64,000 bases of DNA from Mnemiopsis leidyi. Its lineage: Eukaryota > Ctenophora > Tentaculata > Lobata > Bolinopsidae. Location: the NCBI GenBank assembly GCA_000226015.1, contig JH152763.1:213430-277429 (forward strand), written 5' to 3'. Made by a program: the position numbers and the translations under genes. Shown in pieces: positions 35,035-47,683 of this stretch. A model generated the notes under the pieces. The model did no database searches and was not told the origin of the DNA. It was given only the letters and a program-made list of their open reading frames with translations. Position 1 is the first letter of the stretch. The number at the start of each line of letters is the position of its first letter.

Positions 35035-37162
35035 TTCTGGACACGAGTGTACATCAGACAGGGAGTTACACACCCAACACCAGGGTGTTGTGTTGCTATC
35101 TGCTGTGTAACTGACACTGGGCCAGGGTATAATTGTAGGGATAAAGCGTTTCTTTTAATCACATTTCGAGCTCGTTTGTCAGGTCATTAGTATAAGCTTG
35201 AGATCAATCACCACATATTAACAACTATGACTGTCTTTTTACAATTCGCAGGTATAGTATTAACTACAAACATGTAGACAGTAGGGGCCAGCCCAGCCAA
35301 ACAATTATGTTGAGAACTAGAATATGGGAAGCTGAGCGAAGCGATGAAGGTTATATGACTACTATACTATACTATCAATCATTCAAACACAACTCTGTAT
35401 GCCTGCAGGGTGCTTAGAGCAATTTAACAAATCAATTTTGTTAGCGCTAAGCGCCTCTATGATAAAGGGAAAGCTATCACCTTAGGTCTTTAAGTCATTT
35501 AAATGGTTTAATCAAGGCTTATGTAGAGACTTGATCTCGAAACTCTGTTGTGATTAGTGACTGATATCAAAGCAAGCAGCGTGTTAGGGATTTCTGTCAA
35601 GTAAGTTTGTAAGTATGAGAGATGGTAAGTATCTTTGCTAAAAGCCTATCTAAATTGAGAAAAATCAATGCAAACGCTACGGTAATTAATTACTTTAAAA
35701 ACTTCAAATAACGCACGCCACCTCTCTTCCTAGATCTTTTCAAAAATGGTTTCTAGATAGTGTTGCAAGCTCATATAGCTTTATAAAATGTCTGTAGAAG
35801 AAACCTATAGGTATTTGGGACATAGGAATTACCGTATATGAAAATAGGCTCACAAAATTTTGGAGTCGGGCCAGCAAAATTTAGTAATGCCAATACTGAG
35901 AGATCATTTACATCAACAAAGCTATATGCAGTATTCTCATAGCATAACCACTTTGTCTAATGAACTGACAGACAAACGTTTTGTTATCCTGAACTTTCCC
36001 ACATTGTTTCCAAGTTCCAACATGACAAAGCTTGCCTCATGGAAAACTTAGACCGCGAAATCAGAACTCTCACCACTGAACTAATCTGATTGGCAGAGCT
36101 GCGAGTAATATGCGGAGGTAGAATGTTCTGGAGAAAAATGAAGTTGGAGTTACGGAACACGCCGAGATCACGCCGGTTACACGCCAGCAGCACGCCAGCT
36201 TGTAGCTACCCAGCAGCAGTGATATAATGACAATCCGCCAGTTTCGTCGTCATTTTCGATTGTTTGTTACGATTTTGTTACGTGTCTGCCTACTTAAAAT
36301 ATCTTTACTTTTGGACTCAATTCAAGTCAAAGGCCGCCGAAGAGTGCATAATTTTGTAAAACGTGATATCTCGGGTTGCATTTGTTATCATATGGTTATT
36401 GTAATTTGTATTGACAAATGGGAGCTGTATGCATAACTTTAATCTATCAAACATGTTGATATCAGTTAATTGCATGCTCATTTGTTAGTTAAAATAGACA
36501 ATTCTAATCATCAGAATACCTGATCTATTTAAACATCCTCGACACCTTTTTCCACTGACATCAACCTACCTCCAGCTAATGTCATTTTTCGTCGTACTAG
36601 CAACATCCCTAAAATCTTCAGCAAGTAAAACCGCACTCCCCAAACTGAACACCACTGCAAACACAAGGACATTGCAGAGTTACGGGGAATCTAGTTCTAG
36701 CTTGAGAAACAACAGTATTACTCCACTAGCCTCCTTAGCTCTCAACAAACCTGTCACTAAGGTCAGTCAAGTTAACCATTGTTTACTTTTCTATCGTGAT
36801 GTATTGATAGAATTATTTACTTATTCGTAGAAATATGTCGGCTATTCTTAATTACAATCTATGTCATTACAATCTATGTATGTGATGCAATAAATTCTAA
36901 TGACTGAAAACTTTAGACTAAAAACATAACTCCAAACAGAGTAAAGAAGCAGCTAGCTACATAAAATCTGAGTACAGAAAACCAGTCAAAGTCGGCAGCG
37001 AATTCTTTGGTTTACACTAAACCATCATCGAACAAAGACATCTGAGAATCTGAGATTAGAGGGATAGCTAACTTTTACTGATTTCTAAAGAAATCATGGA
37101 TTGTTAATTTTGTTAGACTTACAATATATTTTTGGAACGATGGCGAAGGTTATTCACTTTTT

Positions 37163-37194
37163 CCCCCGCTGTGATACTTCTTTCACAGCGGGGG
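37163..37194. repeat. Perfect 12-bp hairpin CCCCCGCTGTGA / TCACAGCGGGGG
   Basis: It is a perfect inverted repeat of 12 bases with an 8-base loop (TACTTCTT), GC-rich in an AT-rich setting. It is too short for a miRNA precursor. It could be a structured RNA element or a small transposon relic. Confidence 0.8.
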
Positions 37195-38996
37195 ACTTCT
37201 GGCTGAATCGTTGTAGGTAGACAATCATACCCATTCTAATGAGTTATGATAAACATAGGTTTTAGTATCAATTTGTAAGTCAATTTGTACAGCATTTATT
37301 CAAGTTAATGATAAATGTTAAAGGTTTTTACTCGGTTTGTTCAACAGAAGACTCGAAAGGAGCCTTTCTAGACAATTACGTCGGTTTTACTTTGAAGAAA
37401 CTGGTATGGTAGGTTATCATAATTCTATCACCATAAGTCGAACCTTATCTTTACGAAATTCGTTGAAGTATCATATTTTGAATGTTCAGGAAAATCCGGT
37501 TTAACTTGTTCTGTTTACAGCAATCTGATTCCTTAGCGATACGACAGGAACAATTTTCATTATCAAAACTTATACGACGGACATTCGTGGGATCAGCTTG
37601 AATAGGGACCGTTCACATATTAAAGTTAATGCTGCCAATGCTGCCATTCTCTATCCTCTTCTGTGCAAGTAATCTAACTAATACGCTATCTACAAAAAAG
37701 CGTTCACATGGGCCTATTTTAAGGAATCGTCGTGATGAGTAAGATAATCGATTGAATTTTCGTGATATCATTTATATTAAGTTTGATATCATCTATAAGT
37801 TTGTCTAAGAAGCCCCACAAAGAAATGTAGACACTTAAGAATAAATTCCTGGTAACTGGTAAAGTTTCTGATTAACCTCCATGAACTAACATCGAGATCC
37901 ACTAATAGTAACTTGTCACTGACCTCTGATATCAATGCTCGATCGGTGTAGACCCAGAAAAGTGATCGTCGCGTGAAGTCAGCAGGGAACAAACGACGGC
38001 GCAATGAAAGGAACGGAATTGACATGGTGTGTCGCAGTGAAAGGATGGCATGAATTTCCCGCGCGATCGATTGATTGACAAGCAATTCAAGTGGGCAAGT
38101 GGCCGGTTATTTATAATTCCACAAGTGATCGCGCGCGCATTTCTTAAAATATCTAGGCTGCGCGCAGCAAAATTTCAATTTTGGTACACTAAAGACTGAA
38201 AGTTCAATTTTACTCACACAAAATACACTGCGTGTCACAAAACTACAAGCCTACTAATGGACCGGCCTAATACTGCGCCGCTCAACGTCGAATTCTGGAA
38301 GTTTTCATGATGTTCAATTGTGTGGTAAGTTGACGAGATGATAGCTGCAAGAGTCGGATATAACCGTGACATGTTATTAGTCATTTAAAAACTTAATTAA
38401 AGGTCTCAAATAAAATGTGTCAAATTAAGCTATATGGGGGATAGATAACGATTTCGTGACTTTGTGTCGCTATCTGGATAAGGGAGATCCCTCCCTTATC
38501 CTTCGAACACTCCTCTATACTTATTTTCTCACTTTTCAAATACAAAGCACCAAATAAATCACTTGGATTCAAATTAACAAAATTTATGTACAAAATTGCA
38601 CATTTGATGCTACATACATCAAATTTTGTTGAATGCTTAATCATAACTCCATCAAAAGTCAAAACACATATAATATACAAAGATTCGTCATTATTCGCTA
38701 TTATTAACAGAAAAACATGAACTGTCGTCAGAAATGAATTTCTTGACCAAAAATTATAAGTTTTTAACCAATAAGAAGTCTGCAACCGAAAATTGTAATT
38801 CTTTAAGATGCACAACATATGCACATAAACATATCACGCAACAAATATATTATGATATATATTATCTATAGCATAAAACTATACATAAATATAAAGCGAG
38901 CAGTTTAACTCAGTTTAAAATATGTCTTCACATACTCCCGAAAAAAATCTGCTGAAAACTCTATATCATAGAATAAAGCCCATAAGATAAGCAATG

Positions 38997-41900
38997 TTAT
39001 GGCAAAGAAATTCCAGCAGTTATCTCTGAAGCTCCATGTTCTGAAGTAAAAGTTTGTGAATGTATTGAGTCAAATTCCTCAATGTTTAATCCTTGGACCC
39101 ACTCGGTAGTTTTGTCTTGAACTTGACCGGTCTTCTTTACCTGCAAATATATTGTCATAATTTGATATCTCCAGAATTAAAAATAGAAGAAAGTTTAATT
39201 AAAGTTCTGAGCTGACTACAAGTTAAGAAAACAAATTATCTCCTTCACCTCGATGTCACAACTAAATACAATGTCAGCTTACCACTGGTTTAGGGGTTTT
39301 CTGTATGTCATTAAATAGTTCCTCAGCCATGTTAAGTCTCCTTAAGACAGCCGCTTTTCTGTCGAACTCACTCCTTCTGCACAAATGGCGATATATATTA
39401 ATGTTGAAATCCTTTCAATCAGCCGAAATTCAAGATAACAAAAGTTTTCAGAGTACTTCACCGCAGCTCTGAAATTAATTTAGACAATTTTAGAAGAAGT
39501 AGATTGTACAATGATTTACTAAATAGATAACACGTTTCTTACTGGGGCGTAGGTTGAGACTTGGGTTGCTTGTACGGTCTTGATTCCCGTTTAATCTTCT
39601 GGTCTCTCTCCTTTTTGAAATCTAGCATTCTCGCTTTACGTTTATCTTGCATCCACTTTTCTAACTCCACTTTATCCTGCAAGGGTTACATGAAAATAGC
39701 ATAAGCGACTACAACTGCTGAACAAATGGTTTAATCATTGGACATTAGTAATCCAGAGAAATACGGAAAAGGGAACTCTTATTAACTCAATTTAACTTAG
39801 TGAACAGTTTACTTAGATTTTGGAGAATAACAACTGGTCAGTTGACTAAGAAGGTTACTGCAATACTCACATGATTATGAGCAGGTCTCTTCTGAACAGC
39901 TCGTTTCTGAGGCTTCTCTGCTGGAAGTTTTGTAGGTTTCGTATCAGGAGGTAAAGTATTATCACTATCAAGAGCTGCTCTCAACAGTTCCTCGGTGTTG
40001 GTCGGCAGAGAAGTATCACTGCTCAAAACCGAAACTTTACTGCTCTGTCGCAAAGGCAAGGGTTCTTCAGGATGAACAGGTCTGGACTCCATCATTATTT
40101 GAGGAGGCTTTATCAGAGTCACTGTTTCTGATTTTAGTCGAGAAGACAGTCTCACCGGAGTCGGTTTTGTTACCTCTAATTTAGGCTTTACTGCATTTTG
40201 TTTGCTATCTCTATTCAGTAGGAGCATGCTAATCTTTTTTGTCCTATCAGCCTCCTTTTGTTGGCTTTCATTGTAAGCTTGCTTCATTTTTGAGATGTTG
40301 TCTTCAATGAACTGACTGAACTGACTTGGGTTAATGGCGTTTGGTTTGTGTGGTTCTGAAGAAGAGTTGGAATCCTCATTACTTTTTCGGTGTGTACTTC
40401 TAACTGCATTATTGTCAGGACTGGATTGGTATTTTGGATGATGGATAATGTTAAACTGTTTCGAAGAGACTTGAGATTCTGTTTCATCCGATTTGGAAAT
40501 CAATTCATCCACATTATCAATTGTTTTATTTGAGATTGAGAGCTCTTCATCATCTTTCTGAGACAAGTATTTGCCGATTGATGACAGAGAACGGGATTTA
40601 AATTCAGATACCTCGCCAGGTGAAGGAGGACATTGAGGAATCAATTCATGAGGTGATTCCGGTTGGTTAGGGTGTGAGCTAGCTTGTGAGTGTGGGGTGG
40701 GACTTCTGGGGATTTCTTTTTTTGGGGCAAAAACATCCTTTGTGCGCAATCCATTTTCAACTTTGCCAGATTTGGTACTATTTTTCCTTTTAGCTTTCTG
40801 ATTCGGCTTTTTGCGTTGCCCTACATTACTATGCTTTTTAACCTTTAAACGCTTTTCTATACTCTGATCTGTCTTTGGATCAACAACATCGATAGAATGT
40901 ATGAACTCTGAGGGTTTTCCTATGGTAGATGAACTTCTAAGTATGTCAAAATGGCCTGAGTAAGAGGTTCCTTGGGGAAGGTCAATGATGTCGAGGAATT
41001 TGCTTGCTTTCTTTTCTTTCTTATTTGAGTCAGCATCAAAAAACTTTTCTAGAAAAATCTCATGTTTTGATTTTATATATGGACCTGGCTTTTCGTCTGC
41101 TTGGAAGATAATATTTGCACAACTGTCTTCTTTTAAAACTTTTCTTGGTTCTTTGCAAGAATCCCTATTAATTTCTTTTAACTCATTTGCTGAATTTTGA
41201 ATGCTTTCAAGCAACATTTTGCATTCTTCCATGACTTTATATGGTATTTCTTGTTTGTTGACTGCTTTTTGATATTCTAGATTTTCACTAGGGGGCTTCA
41301 TAAAATTTGTTTTTATTGGCAAATTTTCATTTCCATGTGTGTTCCTAACTTTCTCTTTAACTTCTACATCAGACTGTATACCTACCTCAACAAATTGTGC
41401 TAACTTTTCAATTGGGTGGTGGGTTTGAATGGAAGCATCTGAATGCAAAACTTTCTGGACAAGCTCTTTAGCTTTAGTAGAATGATCGGATTCGCTTTTA
41501 TCACTGACATTAGCTGAAACTAGTGTTTCATCCATACCATCATCCTCAGTAGGCAGATTTAACAAAACAGGACCTTTGGTTGAATTCTTTGATTTTACAA
41601 TTGGGATTGAAAGAGGTTTGTAAAAAACTTCTGGCTCTTCATTTGGTAACTGAAGCATAACCAATTCATTAGAAGGAGATTTTGAAGGAGGAGATTTGTC
41701 ATGAAGATGTTCTCCACCGTTTTTTAATGCTTTGTCAACAAAGGAATCAAGAATTTTATGCCAAATTTCATTCTGCATGCTAACAACAGCTGTCATTTCT
41801 TCCTTAACAATCTGCTTGATACCACTTTCATTCATATAGTTAATGACACGTTTTTCGTTCCGTTTTTTTGAGGTTTTTCCACGTGAAGAGCTAGACATAC

Positions 41901-42924
41901 TTTTTTCTGACAAGGAGGAGGTTTTTGGACTACCAGAACGACTTCTGATCTCTAGTGTATCCCAATTCTTCACAGGTTTTACTCTTTTATTGTTGCTAGA
42001 AGTTTTCAAATCGCCAAGAATTTTTCGAGAATTTTCTTGACTGTGGTACTTGTCATTTTTGTCAAATTCTTCTTCCTTTGGCATTTGCAATAAAAATGGT
42101 TTATCTCTTAACGACCAATCGGGATTGAATGCTTGAAAAACCGTCATCTCACTCAGTCTACTGGAAAGACTTGTGCAAGAAACAGAGGCAGAGATGTTTC
42201 TTGTCGTGTCAGACTTGATAGAGCCTATAGAATGGTGAGGATTACTATGCTTGTCCATGTAATTCTCTGCAACTCTGTCATCTGGCCTGAGAGGAGGTTT
42301 TACTTCCACTACAGTAATTCCTGATGTGGACGTTTTGGGACCGGTTGTTGAGGCAAACGATTTAATAGATGATGTCGGCTTGGTTGTATTTTGCCTCTTA
42401 ACTTCTTGCATGAATTTTGACTCTGACGTGAAGAACTTTTCTTTCAGCCCAACATTGATTGGTATTGCAGAAGGAGGAGATAATGACAGGTTATGATGTG
42501 AGTCTTTTGCCGGAGAAGTTTCCGGACTCATTTCAGGTACTTCTTGATCCTTTTTAGTCACAATAACTGATGTTAAAGGTAGCATTTCTTGAAAATCTGG
42601 AATATCATCAAGTGTTCCTTCTAGTGTGGTAGCACTAGGGGTTACTCCACTGGTTGAGGTATTGTGATGTGACATTAAAAGGAAGTTGGGTGGCCTTTCG
42701 AATACTTTGATAGGGTCATCTTCTTCAAGAGGCAAAGTGATAAGAACTGGTTGTTGCTCGGATGTAAAAATACCAGTATTTGCAGCAGAGATTTTTGTCA
42801 ACGACAGACTATCAACTGATACAGATTTATTTGACCGAGCCTCTCCTGTTTCATCAGATATTGTTAGTTTAGTCCTGTCCTCAGAAAGACATAACCCAAT
42901 CGATTCTTCTGAAAAGTCTGACAT
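38997..42924 (-). CDS. Large low-complexity protein (about 1141 aa), possible ciliary protein, five coding segments or more
   Basis: A giant exon (42946-39871) is followed by 39676-39543, 39376-39283 and 39140-38997, all joining in phase to the stop at 38997. The ATG at 42924 (MSDFSEESIG) gives 1141 residues. The exon has a splice acceptor at 42946 and stays open to it, so earlier coding exons are possible. The protein is Ser/Lys/Glu-rich and mostly disordered. One amphipathic helix (QNEIWHKILDSFVDKALK) lies mid-protein, and basic tracts (KKHSNVGQRKKPNQKAK) occur. A motif of the form LxLPxE[E/D] occurs four times. The C-terminal exons give a charged helix (DKVELEKWMQDKRKARMLDF) and an acidic end. 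The WMxxKRKxRMxxF helix reminds me of the C-terminus of CPLANE1 (JBTS17), and the central helix of TALPID3. Both are hunches, not identifications. Confidence 0.75.
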
Positions 42925-43340
42925 AATCCTATCTAAAAATTTTGACCTGTAAATTGTTGTATAATTCAAATAAATTGATGTTTAAAAGAATATAAATCTG
43001 AAAAAAATATATAAATAAAAGTTCTAAAAACAGATAGGTAATGAAATTATTCAAATCATTCAACAAAAAAATGGGAACTCTGAGGTCTTGCAGTTAGAAA
43101 AGGTTTGACTGCGAAAGTATAAAAGAATAACAATTCTAATTTAAAAGAGCCAACATTGAAGAAGCATGCCCCAAAAAACATGAACATGATAATCACACAA
43201 TCGACAAATACTTTGACTTTTATCTGTATTGTTTGCTGCACACTGTAAGCTGTATATGGTAAAGTTCAAAATTTCGTTAACCCCTTATTTTGTGATTTTT
43301 AGGAAAAACAAAGCTGGAAGGGTTCTAGTACAGATATATA

Positions 43341-43411
43341 CAATAAAACCTCTATTTACCAGGCATTGCAGGGGAAAGGGAGAAGGCCCAGTAAATCGAG
43401 GGACAGCAATT
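43341..43411. mobile_element. Truncated copy of the 33-kb MITE
   Basis: CAATAAAACCTCTATTTACC and the interior GGCCCAGTAAATCGAGGGAC match the left two-thirds of the element at 33084-33184, in the same orientation with about 10 percent difference. The right terminal repeat is missing. Confidence 0.75.
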
Positions 43412-44969
43412 TGCACTGACCTCAAAATCAGATTACTAATCGAGCGTTACTCGGGTGGGTATGGAAAATACCCACGATCTCAAATTTTACACATACATTG
43501 CAATGGGGGTCGGCAGCTCGTGAAATTGACGTTTTATGTGTAATTACAGGTAGGATGGGTAAATGAATGTACCCACCATGAGGCCATAATGTCTTCGAGA
43601 CTTTAAAGTTGTACAGTTTCAAGTGCGTAGGTCGACCGACTCTAAGATTTGGCATGCTTGTTCTTATGGACGCGCGCTACAAGTAAACTGAGTTTGACGA
43701 TGTTTCGACGCAATTTGCGCGTGCTACAAGCACACAAAGTTTGCACATGTTAAACAGCGTCAAATGTTAAAAACTTTGAAGTGTTGTAACTCCGATTCCT
43801 TTTGTCCGTTTTACTTCAAATTTTCAGGTTATCTTGCCAGGTGTACGAATTAGTACCAGCAGAAAAATAAGAGATCTAATTCAAAACATGCCGCATGCAC
43901 GTGCCTTCAATGTTTTGCATGGTCAAATTGTGATGGCTGATTCGAAATAACATCGTTTAGATCAAAAATCTAAAAATTGAATGACGGCGAATTTGCCATT
44001 TAGCATTCTAGCATTTCTTGTTTTGCAGAAATTGGCATTGCAAACACCGACATTGACGGTCTTCTGGAATTCCTTTCAAACAACAAATATTAACGCTTAA
44101 GTGTCTTCTGGTGCGTACTAGACCCCCTTAAATCGCCGGGCGGCGCCTACGGCGGGGCCTCAGGCAGTTGGGGCCAAACCCCCCAAGCGGCCGTCTCTAG
44201 TACCCACCCGTGCCAAGTCCAGTCACTCACGAGCCGCCTTCGTTGGTTAGATATTGTAGGTCTCATTGATCTACAGCCCCTCATTTGAAAGTTGAAACAA
44301 GAAGCATGTACTCCTTTACATAATTTTAGATAGGCCCAAAAGTAGCAAATTTTTGAAAGAGATGAAGACGTTTTAACAAATATCTGTGATCTGAGACACT
44401 TAAAGCTGCACCTGTAGCCATTAAAAAGAAACAGTTGCAGTCAAACTGACAAGTTGACAAAGCAAAGAAGTTAACTGATCATATAGAGGGTAGATCATCA
44501 GTGGATGTATTGTGTTTTGTAAGCATCAAACTGATTACAACAGGATTATATAATCAAAGCTTAATTATATAACAGGTAATGTCAGACTCAAAAGCTATTT
44601 AAGAATAAAAAGCCTTTATGAGATTGGAGTCTCTGAGAAGCTTTGTAAAAATTAACCAGCGAAAAGCACAAGGATAGATTAAAAAAGACAAAATTGGAAT
44701 ACTAAATATCACGTGAATTGAGAAATAGTATAGGGTCGGTAGTTCAATTTGAAGAGCATGGAGCACTCATCTTATCTAGACAATCTTATCTAGACAATGC
44801 AAAGGTTGCTGGTCCATGGATTTTCTGAATTGATGATTGACCTTAGTGGAAATCATGTCTGTTCCGTACATATAGCTTGGTTGATCCTTCGGCCCTCCCA
44901 CAACATAGCACACACGTTAACAATCAGTGCACACCTATGGGAGTCGAGCTTGCTCAAAATTAGGACCTG

Positions 44970-45670
44970 AAAAAGATTGTACAGCAGCGCGCACCCTCCC
45001 GTCATTTCATTCTCCGCTTCGAATGAGGGTCGGACGAATTCAAACAAGAAAAAGGCCCCCTTCCCACTTGAAAACACAAAATTAAATAGTATAGAAATAT
45101 AAAGGTAATAACGACTTGAAAATTCCATAACAAAATAATAACCGCCAAGTAAAATACGATTTTAGTAAAAGTAAAAAAGTGTTACTGCAATAAAGCAATA
45201 CCAAAATGGGTACAGCGTTTATATCATTATATGTAATTCGATAAATCAACCGGGCGCTGCGCGGCTCCTTCTACGTTTCCCCAGGTCCCTAGGTAAACGC
45301 GCGGCTGCAGCTGCAGGTCGAGTCAGGCGACGTTTTTTACCAAATAGGTCATGGTTGCTAAACACGTTTATCCTTGTTGGTTGAAAACCTACTGTTGCGG
45401 CTATCATGCATCACGCGCTCTTACGCATTTCTGGCCTGGCGAAGAAATTCTAAACGCGCATCGCCCGTTGAGTTTATCCCTGTGCGAGCTTTAGCTTGCG
45501 CTTTGTAGGTCGACAACCTACTGTCGCGGCCATCACGCGTTCTTACGCCGCGCATTTCTGGCCTGGCTTTAGCTTTCACGCATTTCTGGCCTGGCGATGA
45601 ATTTCGAAAAAATTCTAAACGCGCATCGCCCGTTGAGTGCGAGCTTAGCGCGAAATTAAAACGGACGCAG
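44970..45670. repeat. Further copies of the dispersed GC-rich repeat family
   Basis: GCAGCGCGCACCCTCCCG with CTTCGAATGAGGGTCGGAC at about 44985-45033 repeats the 28-kb motif. Near 45430-45480 and 45590-45640 the sequence GAAATTCTAAACGCGCATCG next to CATTTCTGGCCTGGCG is the reverse complement of 28998-29050. So the element that borders the assembly gap also exists here in inverse orientation, in two or three overlapping pieces. Confidence 0.8.
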
Positions 45671-46037
45671 CGCGAGCCACATGACAGGGGCTATGTTGGC
45701 TTAGCAAACCAGGCAGGTAGTTACGCATGCTACGCGCGGCTGCTACGCAGCTAAGTAACCCGTATGTACGTGAGCTGTTGACCTGTCCATATATTATATT
45801 TAATTGTTAGACGTTGCCTGACCTGCTGCCGCGAAGCGGCAGCGCGGCGAAGCTGAAAATGGAAAATGGGCCGCAGCACAAGGCAAATATTTATTATATT
45901 TATATTTATTGTATTAAATTTACTATATTATCATATTATATTTATTATATCAGATTACATTTCCATTGGCTGCAAGCCATCACTTTTAGAAATGCTTTCC
46001 TTTTTCCTTTTCAAAGTTTTATTACCATCTAGGGAAA

Positions 46038-46774
46038 AATATTGTAGAATATGAAGAAAACGAAAAAGATCTGGGAGTCATAATTAATTGTAAGCTAAAT
46101 TTCGATTAGTAGCGCGAAAATCTGCTCACCACAGCCTAGCCAACCAAAACTTCGGTCCACTTAAACGAACATGCAACTCTGTTTGCGATATTAAGTTATT
46201 ATAAGTTTTATATATGATTTTGACCTTTGTACACAGTTAATTTAAGCATTGTTCTGTGATATGGCGTCCAAACAACGAGACGGCTATGCAAAATTTGGAA
46301 AATTTCCAGAAAAATGCCTTAAATGGATTTTGGGGTGAAGAAGAGCTATCATATTACATATAGCCATGGAGAAACTTACATTAAAAATATAAACAGGCCG
46401 ATATCCTGCCACTTGAACAGCGCTTTAAACTTAATGATCTTGTTCTTTTCCATAAAGTTCTGCATGACTTAATTCCTCTGACAGCACCAGATTATATGAG
46501 TTGGTACGATGGTAGTAGCCGCCTAAGACGTACACACTTAGACCATAGATCACTTACTTGTGACCTGCTGCCTAGAACCTCCACTACCCATTTACTAGAT
46601 AAGTCCTTTTTCTTCAGAAGTCATTCCTTATGGAATGGTCTACCGTTGCAAGTGCGGGATATTGCCAACCCCTTAAAATTTAAGGGTATGCTTGTTTCAC
46701 ATCTTTGTGAAATCATAACACAACACCCCGTGGCCCTTTCACCTACTTTATTATTGTCTAATTTGTTACACTAA
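46038..46774 (+). mobile_element. Degraded 3' end of a LINE (non-LTR retrotransposon)
   Basis: Translated pieces in more than one frame match, in order, the thumb and C-terminal part of LINE reverse transcriptases. They are EKDLGVIINCKLNF, HHSLANQNFGPLKRT, LEQRFKLNDLVLFHKVLHDL and, in the last open stretch (46496-46774), DKSFFFRSHSLWNGLPLQV followed by RDIANPLKFKGMLVSHL. The pattern (DLGV...KLNF, LKRT, SFFxRxxxLWNxLP, FKxxLxxHL) is typical of the CR1/L2/jockey-like superfamilies. Several stops and frameshifts separate the pieces, so the copy is dead. The catalytic RT core and endonuclease are not present. No poly-A tail or target duplication is visible. Confidence 0.85.
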
Positions 46775-47683
46775 AGCTAAAGATTCTTACACACCTAATA
46801 GTTTTACATTTATAACGAAGATTCCAAAGTATGCCCTCTTTCAAAATTCTTCACAAGTTTAAGAAATCTTTTTGTAATAATTCGTTTATCATTTGGTAAA
46901 TATAAACGATCCATCAAATATACAACCAAGACAAATTTGCAACTTCTGCTTATTCAGCCTCAGGCATTGCTCCATTCTACTATTCTAGTAATCTGCTGAA
47001 GCAGAACCGATACAAAACTTATTAATCTGTAAGTTTACAATAATCCTCTCCAACATGATTTTGTTCTCAAGTTCATTCAACTCATTCACATCATCACTTG
47101 GAAATGAAGATTGAAGGTGGACCCTTTGGTGCACATAAGCAATAATCAAAGGCGATTGGATATTGAGTTAGGTTCAGTTGGTCCGCTTTCATGGCTAAAC
47201 CTTTTGTATAGTTCATGATATTATGTCAAAGTTTACAAGCCCAAATATATAAGTGAGAAAAAGTGAATTCTCAATACTTTAATGTATTATTATCAGACGT
47301 AAAATAAAATTGTCTTTTCTGAAAATTGTTTTTTCCTGAGTATCACACAATGTACCTCATACCTCTGACCTTTAGTCAAAGCTTAAGGAGATCAATTTTT
47401 TCTTCCTGGCTCCACTCATCTAAAATTTAACTGGCCCAGTGTCTTTAACGTCGACCATGACAATGACGCAAAGCTCAAAAAGTGTGAGAACATGGAATTG
47501 TGACATGAAAAGCCTCCCCTTAAGTCGGATGTTCTGTAAAACTCCGGGCTGAAACCGTTGAAATATCCCTCAAGAGCTAAGGCATGGCACTTGGACACTC
47601 AACAGGTTATAGCGACTAGATAAGTGGATAAATTCTTGAATTAAAGTCACCTAAACATTTCTTATTTTAAGAGAAGACAGAAC

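Larger units (their letters stand above)
32910..38996. other. Region between two minus-strand genes, upstream of the SLC1 gene
   Basis: No convincing exon was found. It holds a pogo-like small inverted-repeat element, an array of TCACGTGA boxes, a short perfect hairpin and a copy of the 28-kb repeat motif at 38330. The part just below 38997 is presumably the 3' UTR of the large minus-strand gene. The 134-codon open frame there has no support. Confidence 0.5.
42947..47683. other. Repeat-rich intergenic region
   Basis: No host gene is recognisable. It contains a truncated copy of the 33-kb MITE, a GC-rich block at 44100-44230 (CGGGCGGCGCCTACGG), copies of the 28-kb dispersed repeats and a decayed LINE end. 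Upstream exons of the large minus-strand gene could be hidden here, but I could not find any. Confidence 0.5.

Noticed and set aside
36579-36770. Ser/Thr-rich open frame preceded by CTCCAG and followed by AAG|GTCAGT
   Set aside because: The splice-like ends are suggestive, but I found no phase-matched partner exons or motif.
37789-38085. 98-codon minus-strand frame containing a TCAGAG|GTCAGT donor-like site
   Set aside because: There is no recognisable domain and no downstream partner exon.
38420-38824. 134-codon minus-strand frame
   Set aside because: It lies just beyond the stop of the large minus-strand gene, likely in the 3' UTR. It has AT-driven composition and begins at a non-ATG codon; an internal ATG exists but there is no motif.
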